Shown here one piece after another: positions 52,132 to 61,376 of a DNA stretch of 64,000 bases. The notes beneath the pieces are model-generated. The model ran no database searches, was not told where the DNA came from, and was given only the letters and a program-made list of their open reading frames with translations. Position 1 is the stretch's first letter; the number at the start of each line of letters is the position of its first letter. Origin of the DNA: CAMLQK01 sp035690865 (GTDB taxonomy: Bacteria > Patescibacteriota > Saccharimonadia > Saccharimonadales > UBA4665); the NCBI GenBank assembly GCA_035690865.1, contig DASSKE010000005.1, positions 124,001-188,000 of the forward strand. The letters are read 5' to 3'. The position numbers and the translations under genes are program-made.

Positions 52132-54612
52132 ATGGGGCTTAAGCGATATCTGGCTAAACGACGTTTCAATCAAACCCCTGAGCCTGCGGGCCGCAAAACC
52201 CCCACCTCCAAGAGTACGGCAGGCAAAACGCTTCAGTTTGTCATACAAGAGCATCACGCCTCACGACTCCACTACGACTTCCGGCTCGAAATGGACGGGG
52301 TACTTAAAAGCTGGGCGGTGCCAAAAGGCCCAAGCCTCGATCCGCATGAACACCACCTAGCCATTCAGGTCGAAGATCATCCATACGAATACCGTACCTT
52401 TGAAGGAGTCATTCCCGAAGGGAACTACGGCGCCGGCAATGTCATTATTTGGGATGCTGGCACCTACGAACCGCGTACCGAAACCGATCAGCCCGAAAAA
52501 ACATTGCTCAAAGAGCTAAAAGACGGCCACATAACCTTTGTACTGCACGGCAAAAAGCTACAAGGCGAGTTTGCACTGATAAAGATGCCCCATGCGCGCG
52601 AAGAAAATGCCTGGCTATTAATCAAAAAAGGCGACTCTTTTGCCTCAACCAAAGATGTCACTAAGCAAGATACCTCCATAAAGAGCGGCAAGCGGGTGGA
52701 TGAAGTTGGCGAAACTCCTCATCTGGGCAATGCTCCCAAAAGCCCCATACCCAAACACGTACAACCGATGCTTTGCACGCTTGTAGATGCCCCGTTCGAC
52801 GGCGACGATTGGCTATTCGAGATAAAATGGGATGGCTACCGCGCCATTGGCAGCCACAATGGCAATGAACTGGAGCTGTACTCACGTAATGGTCTCGACT
52901 TTCGCGAAAAGTACTCGCCCGTAGTTGAAGCATTGCGCAGCCTTAAACACGATGTCGTTCTCGACGGCGAAATTACTGCCATAGACAGCAACGGATCGCC
53001 TCATTTTGAGTGGCTTCAGGGGTGGCATACCCACCCACAGGGAACGTTGCGCTATTTTGTATTCGATATTTTGTGGTGTGATGGGCAAGATGTTCGCCAT
53101 CTGCCACTTTTAGAACGCAAAAAACTCCTCAAAAGCATCCTACCCAAACACCCGGCTATCGCTTTTAGCGACCACATCGTGCATGATGGCAAAAAGCTCT
53201 TTGCCGAAATGCAGCGTCGCGGCCTCGAAGGTGTCGTCGCTAAAAAAGTTACCAGCACCTACAAAGAGCATGAGCGCGGCAATGATTGGCTAAAAATTAA
53301 AACACATTTGCGACAAGAAGTAGTAATTGGCGGCTTTACCGAGCCACGCGGCAGCCGAGAATACCTTGGTGCCCTTATTACCGGTGTGTACCGCAAGGGT
53401 GAGTTGCACTACGTTGGCCATTCCGGCGGCGGCATTCCCGATGAACAGCGTAAGCTCCTCCGTCATAAACTTGATAAACTCGAACGCAAAACGTCACCAT
53501 TTGCAACAGAGCCAAAGCCTAACGCACCAGTACATTGGGTCAAACCGGAACTACTCTGCGAAATGGAATTTAGTGAATGGACAAGCGAAGGTATGATGCG
53601 TCACCCCCGTTTTGTGGGCTTGCGCGAAGATAAATCAGCTCGTCAAGTTATACAAGAAAGGCCCAAACACACTATGCCCGCCAAAACTCCTAAGCCTCCA
53701 TCAACCGCCGAACGTGCCGGCGTACCCCTGCCCGAGCTAACCCACCTCGAGAAGGTTTTCTTCCCTAAGCACAAGTACACCAAGGGTGATCTCATTACAT
53801 ATTACACAACAATCGCCCCCTACATCCTCCCATACCTTAAAGACCGTCCGCACTCTATGCTTCGCCAGCCCGGTGGCAGCACCGACCACGGCTTCTTCCA
53901 AAAGAACAACGAACATTTGCCCGAAGGCGTGCCTTTTGCTGATCTGTACTCGGAGTCAAATAAGGGCAATATTCGCTGGATTACTGGCGGGCATTTGGAA
54001 ACACTTTTGTACATGGTGCAGCTCGGATGCATCGAAATCAATCCATGGAGCAGTCGTATCGGCCACCTCGATAAGCCAGATTGGGCGGTTATTGACCTCG
54101 ACCCCGAAGGTGTGCCTTTCGAGACCGTCATTACCGTAGCTCAAACTGTGCACAGCTTGTGTGAACAGATCCACCTCAAAAGCTATCCAAAAACCTCAGG
54201 CAAAACCGGTATTCATATCTTTATACCAATGGGCGCCAAATATACCTATGAGCAGGTAAAGAACTTTGCGCATCTTATTGTTATGGAGGTGAACCGGCGG
54301 CTGCCCGACATTACCAGCCTGGAGCGTATGCCCGAAAAGCGCCGCCACAAAGTGTATCTCGACTTTTTGCAGAACCGCGAAGGTCAGACCCTGGCTGCGC
54401 CGTATTCTGTTCGACCCACCCCCGATGCCTCTGTGTCTACACCGCTTCACTGGGACGAAGTCCGCCACGGTCTGCGCCCCGAACAATTTACGATTAAGAA
54501 TATACAAAAGCGGCTCGAGCAAGTAGGCGATTTGTGGAAGCCGGTACTCGGAAAAGGCATTGCCATGCACACCACCCTGGAACACCTTGAAAAGATCCAG
54601 GGGCATGAATGA
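52132..54612 (+). CDS. ligD: ATP-dependent DNA ligase LigD (phosphoesterase-ligase-polymerase)
   Basis: 826 residues with all three domains in the order phosphoesterase (about 30-170, HHASRLHYDFRLE), ligase (about 210-520, adenylated K232 in EIKWDGYR) and primase-like polymerase (about 550-826, DLDPEGV). The order matches the PE-LIG-POL type and not Mycobacterium POL-PE-LIG. With Ku it forms a complete two-component end-joining system that trims, fills and seals breaks. Uninterrupted and full length. Confidence 0.95.
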   Translation: MGLKRYLAKRRFNQTPEPAGRKTPTSKSTAGKTLQFVIQEHHASRLHYDFRLEMDGVLKSWAVPKGPSLDPHEHHLAIQVEDHPYEYRTFEGVIPEGNYGAGNVIIWDAGTYEPRTETDQPEKTLLKELKDGHITFVLHGKKLQGEFALIKMPHAREENAWLLIKKGDSFASTKDVTKQDTSIKSGKRVDEVGETPHLGNAPKSPIPKHVQPMLCTLVDAPFDGDDWLFEIKWDGYRAIGSHNGNELELYSRNGLDFREKYSPVVEALRSLKHDVVLDGEITAIDSNGSPHFEWLQGWHTHPQGTLRYFVFDILWCDGQDVRHLPLLERKKLLKSILPKHPAIAFSDHIVHDGKKLFAEMQRRGLEGVVAKKVTSTYKEHERGNDWLKIKTHLRQEVVIGGFTEPRGSREYLGALITGVYRKGELHYVGHSGGGIPDEQRKLLRHKLDKLERKTSPFATEPKPNAPVHWVKPELLCEMEFSEWTSEGMMRHPRFVGLREDKSARQVIQERPKHTMPAKTPKPPSTAERAGVPLPELTHLEKVFFPKHKYTKGDLITYYTTIAPYILPYLKDRPHSMLRQPGGSTDHGFFQKNNEHLPEGVPFADLYSESNKGNIRWITGGHLETLLYMVQLGCIEINPWSSRIGHLDKPDWAVIDLDPEGVPFETVITVAQTVHSLCEQIHLKSYPKTSGKTGIHIFIPMGAKYTYEQVKNFAHLIVMEVNRRLPDITSLERMPEKRRHKVYLDFLQNREGQTLAAPYSVRPTPDASVSTPLHWDEVRHGLRPEQFTIKNIQKRLEQVGDLWKPVLGKGIAMHTTLEHLEKIQGHE

Positions 54613-54713
54613 AGTTAGCTTTTGCGGACGAAGGTCTGCTACTATTGCACTCTGGATGTGGCTATTTTATGTGTAAATCGGTTCCCGCCGAAGAAAGATA
54701 GAGGCATCCGCCC

Positions 54714-55328
54714 ATGTTACCGAGCTGGTTTGTCTACGTTGCAATAGGAATTCGCGTGTATGGTGGATTCGATTATTTCCGTAGCGTACTGACTGGCAGA
54801 TCAAAGCCAAATCCTATAACCTGGTTTATTTGGGGGCTTACCCCCATGGTGGCCTTTGCGGCGCAAATTCATGAGCATGTTGGCATTCAAGCCTGGGTAA
54901 CGTTTGCTTTAGGCTTTACTCCCCTGATGATCTGTGTGGCTGCGCTCTACAAAGACCGTTCCCGATCACACTTTACGACATTTAACGTCGGTTGTGGCAT
55001 GCTTGCCATAATCGGCGTTATTTTATGGCAGCTTACCGAACAGCCGATATTGGCTATTGTGTTTAGCATTTTGGCTGACATCTTTGGGAGCATCCCCACT
55101 CTCATAAAGTCATACTACCGCCCGCACACCGAATATCTGGCCCCCTACCTCTTATCGATACTCAGTATGGCCCTCACACTTGCAACATTTAAGGTGTGGC
55201 ACTTTACCGGTTACGCCTTTACCGTGTATATTCTGCTCATAAATACTGCCATAAGCGGCACTATTCTAGTTGGTCATAGCCTCCAAAGAAAGCAAAAAGC
55301 CGCCCGAAGGCGACGAAAAAAGCAATAA
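54714..55328 (+). CDS. SemiSWEET/PQ-loop-like membrane protein
   Basis: 204 residues, about six to seven membrane helices. An internal repeat is visible: YFRSVLTGRSKPNPITWFIW and the later SIPTLIKSYYRPHTEY, the PQ-loop-like motif of SWEET and SemiSWEET transporters. A basic C-terminal tail follows. A sugar or metabolite transporter is possible. Not firmly assigned. Confidence 0.55.
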   Translation: MLPSWFVYVAIGIRVYGGFDYFRSVLTGRSKPNPITWFIWGLTPMVAFAAQIHEHVGIQAWVTFALGFTPLMICVAALYKDRSRSHFTTFNVGCGMLAIIGVILWQLTEQPILAIVFSILADIFGSIPTLIKSYYRPHTEYLAPYLLSILSMALTLATFKVWHFTGYAFTVYILLINTAISGTILVGHSLQRKQKAARRRRKKQ

Positions 55329-55373
55329 CACGCTAAAGGAAATTGCCAAAACGCTATATAATAGGTAAGTATT

Positions 55374-56957
55374 ATGGATCCTTACGTTTCTCACCCTCTG
55401 TTGCCCCTGTTGCAGCAACAACTTCAAGCCGCGCAAGAGCGCAACGCAGCCACCAAAGCATATAATCAGCAAGGCGAGCTTATTAAAGTACCCGGAACCG
55501 GCAAAGCGCTAAGCAGCGCCTACGAACAGCTCCGCAACGCAGCCGAGTACACTGAAGAACATCTGTTACTACAACGTGCCATCCGCCGTTTTTACTACCG
55601 TGGTCTGTCACTTTTTACCAAGCGAAGCGTTAGTGTAACTCTTGGCGAAGAGCTTATTGTTGAACTTACACAAGCTGGCTACCTGCAGAATAACTCCTAC
55701 GGTACGCACGTTGCGGCCCAATTACAGCAAATGGTAGAAACCCACATGCAAACCTATCAAGCTATGCGCGACCATCATGTTTCGCGCGAGAAGGCTGTAG
55801 ACTGGACCCTAGACGTCTTGTCGGTCGCCACCGAAGAGCTTCTTAACCCCCATTTTCAGCTTGATGCAATTGCCACAACTGCATATCAGCATTATTTGGA
55901 GGTCGTGCCAAAAGCCGCCTACGTCGAAGATGCAGCCGACGATGCTCATTACCAACTTTGTCTTTATATTGCCACACAAACTGCGCTGTTAAAGTTTGAC
56001 ATTGCCTCTACCCGCCACCATCTACTCCAAATGTATCAGCAATCAGTTACCGATTTAAGCCAGTACATCTCGCTCAATCGCCAGGTTGACGACCTATACA
56101 ACCACCGACTGACCCAGAGGCTCAAACGCGCCATAAGTCGTCATGGCGCCCCTTTTCGTGTTCTTAAGAGTCTATCGAGCGCCCATCCAACGCTGCACGA
56201 ACTACTGGCCGACAAAGACAGTTTTTTGCAAGCCTACCGACAGCAACTCAATAAAGAATATAAGGACCTTAAAAAGCGCCTCAATAAAGGGCTTATTAAA
56301 AGTGTTGTCTTTTTGCTTATTACTAAGACAGTAATCGGTCTTGGTGTTGAAGTACCATACGATTTGGTCTTTGTGGGCAGCGTTGCGCTATTGCCTCTTT
56401 TTGTAAACCTTCTATTTCCGCCGCTTTACATGGCCAGCCTTAAATTAGGCCTGCACATGCCGTCCAAAGCCAATGCCGAAGCGCTCACCACCTACATGGA
56501 GCAACTACTCTACCCCACCGAAGCTTCGCATTTGCCTGCCCACTTGCCGATTGGTGCTAAAAAGATGTCTGGTGCAACAAAATCACTCTACGGCATTTTA
56601 TTCCTAGTGCCGCTCAGTATTATGTTTTATGTTCTGCATTTACTGCACTTTAATATCGTGCAAGGCGTTATCTTCTTTGTATTCCTTTCTACCGCCAGCT
56701 TCTTGGGCTTCCGCTTATCGCGTTTAATACGTGAGCTAGAACTGGTCGTCAAGCAACAAAATGCTATTGCCAATTTGCGCGACTTCTTTTACTTGCCTTT
56801 CATTTTGGTAGGCCAATGGATATCCGCTAAATATGCCCGCGTTAATGCTGTGGCATTCTTTTTGGATGTAGCTATCGAGCTACCCATGAAGTCTGTACTG
56901 CGCCTTATACGTCAATGGACTCGCTTCCTAAACGAAAAACACGAAGAACTCTACTAG
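55374..56957 (+). CDS. Large membrane protein of unknown function
   Basis: 527 residues. The first 290 are soluble and helix-rich; then two hydrophobic helices (about 305-350) and two more (about 405-450), and a basic, aromatic C-terminus. No motif recognised. A TATAAT box (about 11 bases before the ATG) and a weak GGTAAG ribosome site precede it. Confidence 0.6.
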   Translation: MDPYVSHPLLPLLQQQLQAAQERNAATKAYNQQGELIKVPGTGKALSSAYEQLRNAAEYTEEHLLLQRAIRRFYYRGLSLFTKRSVSVTLGEELIVELTQAGYLQNNSYGTHVAAQLQQMVETHMQTYQAMRDHHVSREKAVDWTLDVLSVATEELLNPHFQLDAIATTAYQHYLEVVPKAAYVEDAADDAHYQLCLYIATQTALLKFDIASTRHHLLQMYQQSVTDLSQYISLNRQVDDLYNHRLTQRLKRAISRHGAPFRVLKSLSSAHPTLHELLADKDSFLQAYRQQLNKEYKDLKKRLNKGLIKSVVFLLITKTVIGLGVEVPYDLVFVGSVALLPLFVNLLFPPLYMASLKLGLHMPSKANAEALTTYMEQLLYPTEASHLPAHLPIGAKKMSGATKSLYGILFLVPLSIMFYVLHLLHFNIVQGVIFFVFLSTASFLGFRLSRLIRELELVVKQQNAIANLRDFFYLPFILVGQWISAKYARVNAVAFFLDVAIELPMKSVLRLIRQWTRFLNEKHEELY

Positions 56958-57041
56958 CACACTCTAGCGCGCTCATAAAACTTGACGTACCTGGGCTTTG
57001 GCCTGACAATATATAAGAGCAGCTTACATAAGGAGCGGCTC

Positions 57042-57434
57042 ATGCATCGAATTCTTAAACTTGCTACTGCTATCGTTGTGATCGCGGTAGTTGGATTTGG
57101 TGCTTTTTTTGTATGGCGCCACACGCATGATGCCGAACGACTCGGCGAACGAGGTGCGCCATCGGTAGGACAGGTTGATTCTATCACCTACGATGGCACT
57201 GGATTTGAGCCACAATCATTGCATGTCAGAAAGGGCGAGCGCGTCCGCATCATAAATCAATCTTCAAGCAACCTGCTCATTGTTGGCAGTTCTTCCAAAA
57301 GCACCGACCTTGAGGTGGGCACTATTGACCCTGGCGTGAGCAAGAGTATTACCATGACACACGCTGGCACCTGGAGCTACTACAACCAACGTGCCTCCAG
57401 CCAGCAAGGCAGTATTACCGTAAGCGAAAACTAA
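57042..57434 (+). CDS. Membrane-anchored cupredoxin-like protein lacking copper ligands
   Basis: 130 residues from ATG 57042, AAGGAG ribosome site. One N-terminal membrane helix, then a cupredoxin-like beta fold: GFEPQSLHVRKGERVRI and GTWSYYN. The Cys/His/Met ligands of the usual GTxxYxC-H loop are absent (YYNQRASSQQ), so it probably binds no copper and serves a structural or binding role outside the cell. Confidence 0.7.
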   Translation: MHRILKLATAIVVIAVVGFGAFFVWRHTHDAERLGERGAPSVGQVDSITYDGTGFEPQSLHVRKGERVRIINQSSSNLLIVGSSSKSTDLEVGTIDPGVSKSITMTHAGTWSYYNQRASSQQGSITVSEN

Positions 57435-58603
57435 TTATCAAACAGCCAAAAGGCGATCTTGTCGTCATTCAGCTGGCCGATAAAGTCAGTGATAACGGGG
57501 GCGGCAGGCGAGCTGAACGGCTGACTATTACTCCAGTACGACCAGTCAGTTGCTTCGGCAGTCTTACTCTTATCCTGGGCAAAGATGTTAACAGAAATGT
57601 CGTAGCCCTGTTTTTGCAGCGCTTTAGCCTGTGTATGAATGGTGTTGATAACTGACTTGCGGCGCTCGGGCGTCATCTGAACCGTATCTGCTACGTCCAA
57701 CGTGTACTTGCGGCCAAAGGTACCGGTATTAAACCAGATCTTCTTGGTGTGCAAGGCGTCAGCCATTTCGGTGAGCAAATCAGGGTTTAGGAACTCAGCT
57801 GCGTTCAAAATAGCAGCGGCACTTCCCTGCTTGCCCACCCAAGGGAAGCCCTGAATACCTGCGTATTCCACCAGGCCAGGCTGGATATCCTTAACATATG
57901 GCAAGAGGCTCTGGTATTCACCATTCTCCCAGTTAAAGTCAGCCGTGTCATAGGTGGCAGAGTTAAGCAGAATACTCGTATGTGCCCCTGGGAAGTGCGC
58001 TTTTAGAATACCCAGATAATTGTTAACTGCCGGTGCAAAGAATGCTACCTGGTTATTGTCCCAATATGGCAGGTTTGCTTCGGGGAATGGATTCCAGATA
58101 CCCATCTGTTCATCTGTTAATCCTTGATTTTTAAGCTCAGTAAAGTAGGCATCGAGTGCAGTATTGTAAGTGCCGTTGGCAAAGAGTTCAAAGTCGAGAT
58201 TGTTACCCGCCTTACTGGTTGGCTCAGCCACAACCAGCGGTCGAATGCCATGCTTGGCAAAATCTTTGAGGGTTTTTGCGTCAGCCTGAGCATAGGTAAC
58301 AGCCTCAGTCTGGTCAGAAGGCATGCTTACAAACACCATCATCGTATTCGTTGCATAAGAATGGCAGGCCTGCTGATACACCGCAAGCTTCTGCAGCGGA
58401 CGACTCTGGGCATCTTTGAGTTCAATTGCCGCTTTGTTAGAGCACTTATCAGTAGTGATAGTTTGTGCTTTTTGGTGGTGACCAAAATTGCGCACAATAT
58501 CAAGCGGCTTGTTGCCAGTCATAAATTGATACACCATACTGGCCGAAAAGATCATTAAACCGGCAAAGACCGCGTTGATATATACAATGTGCCGGGGTTT
58601 CAT
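57431..58603 (-). CDS. Secreted barrel-like (glycoside-hydrolase-type) protein
   Basis: About 390 residues from ATG 58603. One N-terminal membrane or signal helix. The rest has alternating strands and helices; GIWNPFPEANLPYW and LVEYAGIQGFPW look like the acidic strand ends of a TIM-barrel glycosidase (GH26-like), but the family is not certain. The start overlaps the stop of the glycosyltransferase gene. Probably trims or processes the surface glycan made by the locus. Confidence 0.5.
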   Translation of the reverse strand: MKPRHIVYINAVFAGLMIFSASMVYQFMTGNKPLDIVRNFGHHQKAQTITTDKCSNKAAIELKDAQSRPLQKLAVYQQACHSYATNTMMVFVSMPSDQTEAVTYAQADAKTLKDFAKHGIRPLVVAEPTSKAGNNLDFELFANGTYNTALDAYFTELKNQGLTDEQMGIWNPFPEANLPYWDNNQVAFFAPAVNNYLGILKAHFPGAHTSILLNSATYDTADFNWENGEYQSLLPYVKDIQPGLVEYAGIQGFPWVGKQGSAAAILNAAEFLNPDLLTEMADALHTKKIWFNTGTFGRKYTLDVADTVQMTPERRKSVINTIHTQAKALQKQGYDISVNIFAQDKSKTAEATDWSYWSNSQPFSSPAAPVITDFIGQLNDDKIAFWLFDN

Positions 58604-58604
58604 G

Positions 58605-59885
58605 CTAAATACCCTCCCGTTGCCATTTTTGCCACTCCAGGTTGTCGCCACGGAGCACCATGTGTGAACTGCGTAATAGAGCATGGAACTCAATCCACAC
58701 TACCATGTAAAACAGCGGCCAGGTAATAGGCCACAGCAGCAGCAAGCGCAGCCGCTCCTTAAGGCTCAAATCGGAGCCAAATACCGCAAGCACAAAGTAC
58801 GAGATACCTACAAACAGCATACTCAATGCCAGCGACACAAACTCACCCGATACGACGCTGTAGGTAATAAGCAATGTTGCCCCGATTGGTTCGAGCAAGA
58901 GCTGCACCTCGGCAAACAACGACAGCGGCAGTACAAACCAGCTCAATGCCCGGTTGTGCCCCTTATCTACAGAGAAGAACATGCGACGATACTGTAAAAA
59001 AGTGTCAAAACGGCCCTTCTTCCAGCGCAAGCGCTGACTGATAAGACCAAAATAGTTAGCCGCACCTTCGGTGTAACAAATAACATCTTCGGCATAAATT
59101 GATTTAAGGCCGTGAAACTTAGTGCGCATAGACATCTCGATATCTTCGGTCTTGTTCTTTTCGTCGAACATACCGAAGTAATCAAAGGTCGCCTTACGGC
59201 GGAATGCGGCGCAAGCGCCACCGTAAATATATTCAGCGCCCATCATGCAGTGGGCACGCTTAAAGTAAAACCCAAACAGATATTCAAGCTGCTGCATTAA
59301 GCTAATCATGCGACCCTTAATATTCGCCACGCGAACCTGGCCAACAACAGCAGAGACTTCAGGGTCGCGGAAGTGTTCAACTAATTTCTCAAGAGCATCA
59401 GGCGCCATTGCCGAGTCTGCGTCCATAGTCAAAATAATCTCGCCGCGGCTCTTTTTAATGCCAAAGTTCAATGCCTTACCCTTGCCGCCGTTTGGCATAT
59501 AGAACTGACGCAGTACGCGCTTCTTTTTAGTTTGGGCGAGCTCAGCAATATATGCGTCAACCAGCTCACGCGAACGGTCGGTAGAACCATCATTAACCAC
59601 AATAATCTCATAGTGGGTGTAGCTGCTGGCCAGAACCGACTTAATAGTGCGCAAAATACCAACTTCTTCATTCCAGGCAGGGATAATAATTGACACCAGT
59701 GGGCGATGTTGGCGGACACGGTGATAGCGCTTTACGTCACGTTTGAGCACGCGATATCGCCTTAAAGCTTGGCCAACCGGAAAATACGCCGAAAGCATCA
59801 AAAAGACAAAATACTTAACTACCATAATAGTTGCCAAAAAGATGGTCATATTACGGAAGAACATAAAAAGCGATTCGTTAGTCAT
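58605..59885 (-). CDS. Processive GT2 glycosyltransferase (BcsA/PgaC-like membrane synthase)
   Basis: 426 residues. One N-terminal membrane helix, GT2 domain with IIPAWNEE, VVNDGSTD, TMDADSAM (DxD), a TEDIEMS motif and SQRLRWKKG (the Q-RW product-site motif), then three to four C-terminal helices. It would polymerise and extrude a beta-linked polysaccharide such as poly-GlcNAc. ATG overlaps the upstream stop. Confidence 0.88.
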   Translation of the reverse strand: MTNESLFMFFRNMTIFLATIMVVKYFVFLMLSAYFPVGQALRRYRVLKRDVKRYHRVRQHRPLVSIIIPAWNEEVGILRTIKSVLASSYTHYEIIVVNDGSTDRSRELVDAYIAELAQTKKKRVLRQFYMPNGGKGKALNFGIKKSRGEIILTMDADSAMAPDALEKLVEHFRDPEVSAVVGQVRVANIKGRMISLMQQLEYLFGFYFKRAHCMMGAEYIYGGACAAFRRKATFDYFGMFDEKNKTEDIEMSMRTKFHGLKSIYAEDVICYTEGAANYFGLISQRLRWKKGRFDTFLQYRRMFFSVDKGHNRALSWFVLPLSLFAEVQLLLEPIGATLLITYSVVSGEFVSLALSMLFVGISYFVLAVFGSDLSLKERLRLLLLWPITWPLFYMVVWIEFHALLRSSHMVLRGDNLEWQKWQREGI

Positions 59886-60520
59886 TATTCAATCCCCTGT
59901 ACAGAAAGCAGCGTTGCCTCAACCACCAAGTTGGTACCCGCTTGCACATCATTGCAACTAATAAGTAGCTTGCTGGTGCGGCCGGCGTCGCTTACCACAT
60001 ACGGAACAGCGTCGTTATACACCTTGGCTGAGGTTACTTTATACACATAACGCCAGTTTTCGTCTGTGTCTACGAACACATTACTACCAACCGCCGGAGC
60101 ATTCTGGCTATTGACCGTACGGAAGCTCTCGCGACAGTAAAGCAACATCAACCCAATATTACCTTCCCGCGGTTCAGTCGGAATCAACAGGTGGAGTACG
60201 TTTGAACGAGCAAGCCAGGCACCATTACTATTAATGGCCGGACCAATATCTAAACGTGCAGCGCGTTCTGGCAATTTAACGTTGGTTGGTTTGCCAAAAT
60301 CACCGTAACGCTCGCTATTGCGGCCGGCGTCCCGCAAGTCATAGCTCTGGCTGTAAGCAGTAAGATCTACTGGGTCAACAGTGTGTACAAAGGGCAACGA
60401 GCGGTTGTAAGCAGATTCGTAACCAGCCATAAGCAAGAAAATGCTTAAAAGCCCGCAGGCAATAAATACCGCTATGCGGGCCGGCCAGGCAAAAAGCTTC
60501 TTGAGCCTAAGGTGCTTCAC
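59885..60520 (-). CDS. Sortase-fold-like protein without catalytic His
   Basis: 211 residues, GTG start. One N-terminal membrane helix (about 15-35). The C-terminal half follows the strand order of a sortase: a Cys in KLLISCND where the TLxTC nucleophile lies, then NLVVEATL, and NWRYVYKV before it. The place of the catalytic His (YAHSIPGVF in the sortase at 62645) reads YCRESF, and the Arg is missing. It could be an inactive sortase or a divergent fold. GTG overlaps the stop of the 56-residue protein (GTGA). Confidence 0.5.
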   Translation of the reverse strand: MKHLRLKKLFAWPARIAVFIACGLLSIFLLMAGYESAYNRSLPFVHTVDPVDLTAYSQSYDLRDAGRNSERYGDFGKPTNVKLPERAARLDIGPAINSNGAWLARSNVLHLLIPTEPREGNIGLMLLYCRESFRTVNSQNAPAVGSNVFVDTDENWRYVYKVTSAKVYNDAVPYVVSDAGRTSKLLISCNDVQAGTNLVVEATLLSVQGIE

Positions 60521-60687
60521 TTTTTACCCCTGTTCAGTGCCGTAGATTCCAAGCGCTTTGTTCGCCACTGGATGAGTAGCTTTGCAAGCAAGGCAAGAAT
60601 ATTCGCAGCAATAACAAGCGCCAAAAAACCAAGAAAGAAATACCAAAACAGTAAAAAGGGGCTACCGCTTGAATCGAAGAAAAACAT
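60517..60687 (-). CDS. Small membrane protein (56 aa)
   Basis: ATG 60687 to TGA 60517. Hydrophobic segment of about 25 residues (FLLFWYFFLGFLALVIAANI) and a basic tail (WRTKRLESTALNRGKK). First gene after the promoter at 60747-60775, translationally coupled with the next gene. It probably assists the membrane assembly of the downstream synthase locus. Confidence 0.65.
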   Translation of the reverse strand: MFFFDSSGSPFLLFWYFFLGFLALVIAANILALLAKLLIQWRTKRLESTALNRGKK

Positions 60688-60746
60688 CGTCCTTGCCTTA
60701 CTCTAGGACGCTACCGCGCCCAACTTAACACACAATTCTGAATTTC

Positions 60747-60775
60747 ATTATACCATAATGTCGCTAGATTATCAA
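60747..60775 (-). promoter_or_regulatory. Strong promoter of the second surface operon
   Basis: TTGATA (60775-60770), 17 bases, extended TGG-TATAAT (60752-60747). Drives the 60687-57431 genes. Confidence 0.7.
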
Positions 60776-60795
60776 ATATAGTATGTCAGGAACAG

Positions 60796-61332
60796 TTACG
60801 AAGATGCTGTGATGGGCTGAGGGTTGCAAAAATATTGCCAGCCAACTACAACCTGACCATCTTGATACCCCTTATACGTAACCGCTAGGGAGAGCTGATG
60901 TAAAGTGCCCGCACTACCATAGGCGGCCGGATCGTCGCGGCCGTAAACCGTGCGGGAATCACCAAAGGTGGCCAGCTCATCTAAAGGGATTTCAACTGAA
61001 TAATCAGGATCAGCCTGCTCTTCCTGCAGTGACATGGTTAGATACGGTGGCGATTGCTCCGGGTTCTTAACAGCTATCCTTACTTCTGTGGTGGCGTCCA
61101 AGCTCAGATAGTCTTCTTGTTCGGGCCAGAACTTGTCGGTCCCCTGGGTGCACGGCTCGTGCTTTGGTGCGCTTCGCACACCGTCATTGCCATATAAAAC
61201 ATAGCCTCCGGTTGTCAACAGAGTAAGCGCTGCTGCGCTGCCTACTAGCAGCCGGCCTTTTGCTGACCTATGTTCGGTTTGCTTTCTTGCTACAATCTCA
61301 GACACTACTTTTACCTCTTCTTTCGTAGGCAT
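60796..61332 (-). CDS. Membrane-anchored protein of unknown function
   Basis: 178 residues. N-terminal cytoplasmic stretch with a charged helix, one membrane segment (about 29-48), then an outward beta-rich domain with Cys near both ends (EPCTQG and YFCNPQ), perhaps a disulfide. Acidic repeats. Not recognised. Forty-four bases after the upstream GT2 start region, in the same direction. Confidence 0.6.
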   Translation of the reverse strand: MPTKEEVKVVSEIVARKQTEHRSAKGRLLVGSAAALTLLTTGGYVLYGNDGVRSAPKHEPCTQGTDKFWPEQEDYLSLDATTEVRIAVKNPEQSPPYLTMSLQEEQADPDYSVEIPLDELATFGDSRTVYGRDDPAAYGSAGTLHQLSLAVTYKGYQDGQVVVGWQYFCNPQPITASS

Positions 61333-61376
61333 TCTAACAGCAACGTAAAATCATGAGCAAGTAAACTTGGCACACT

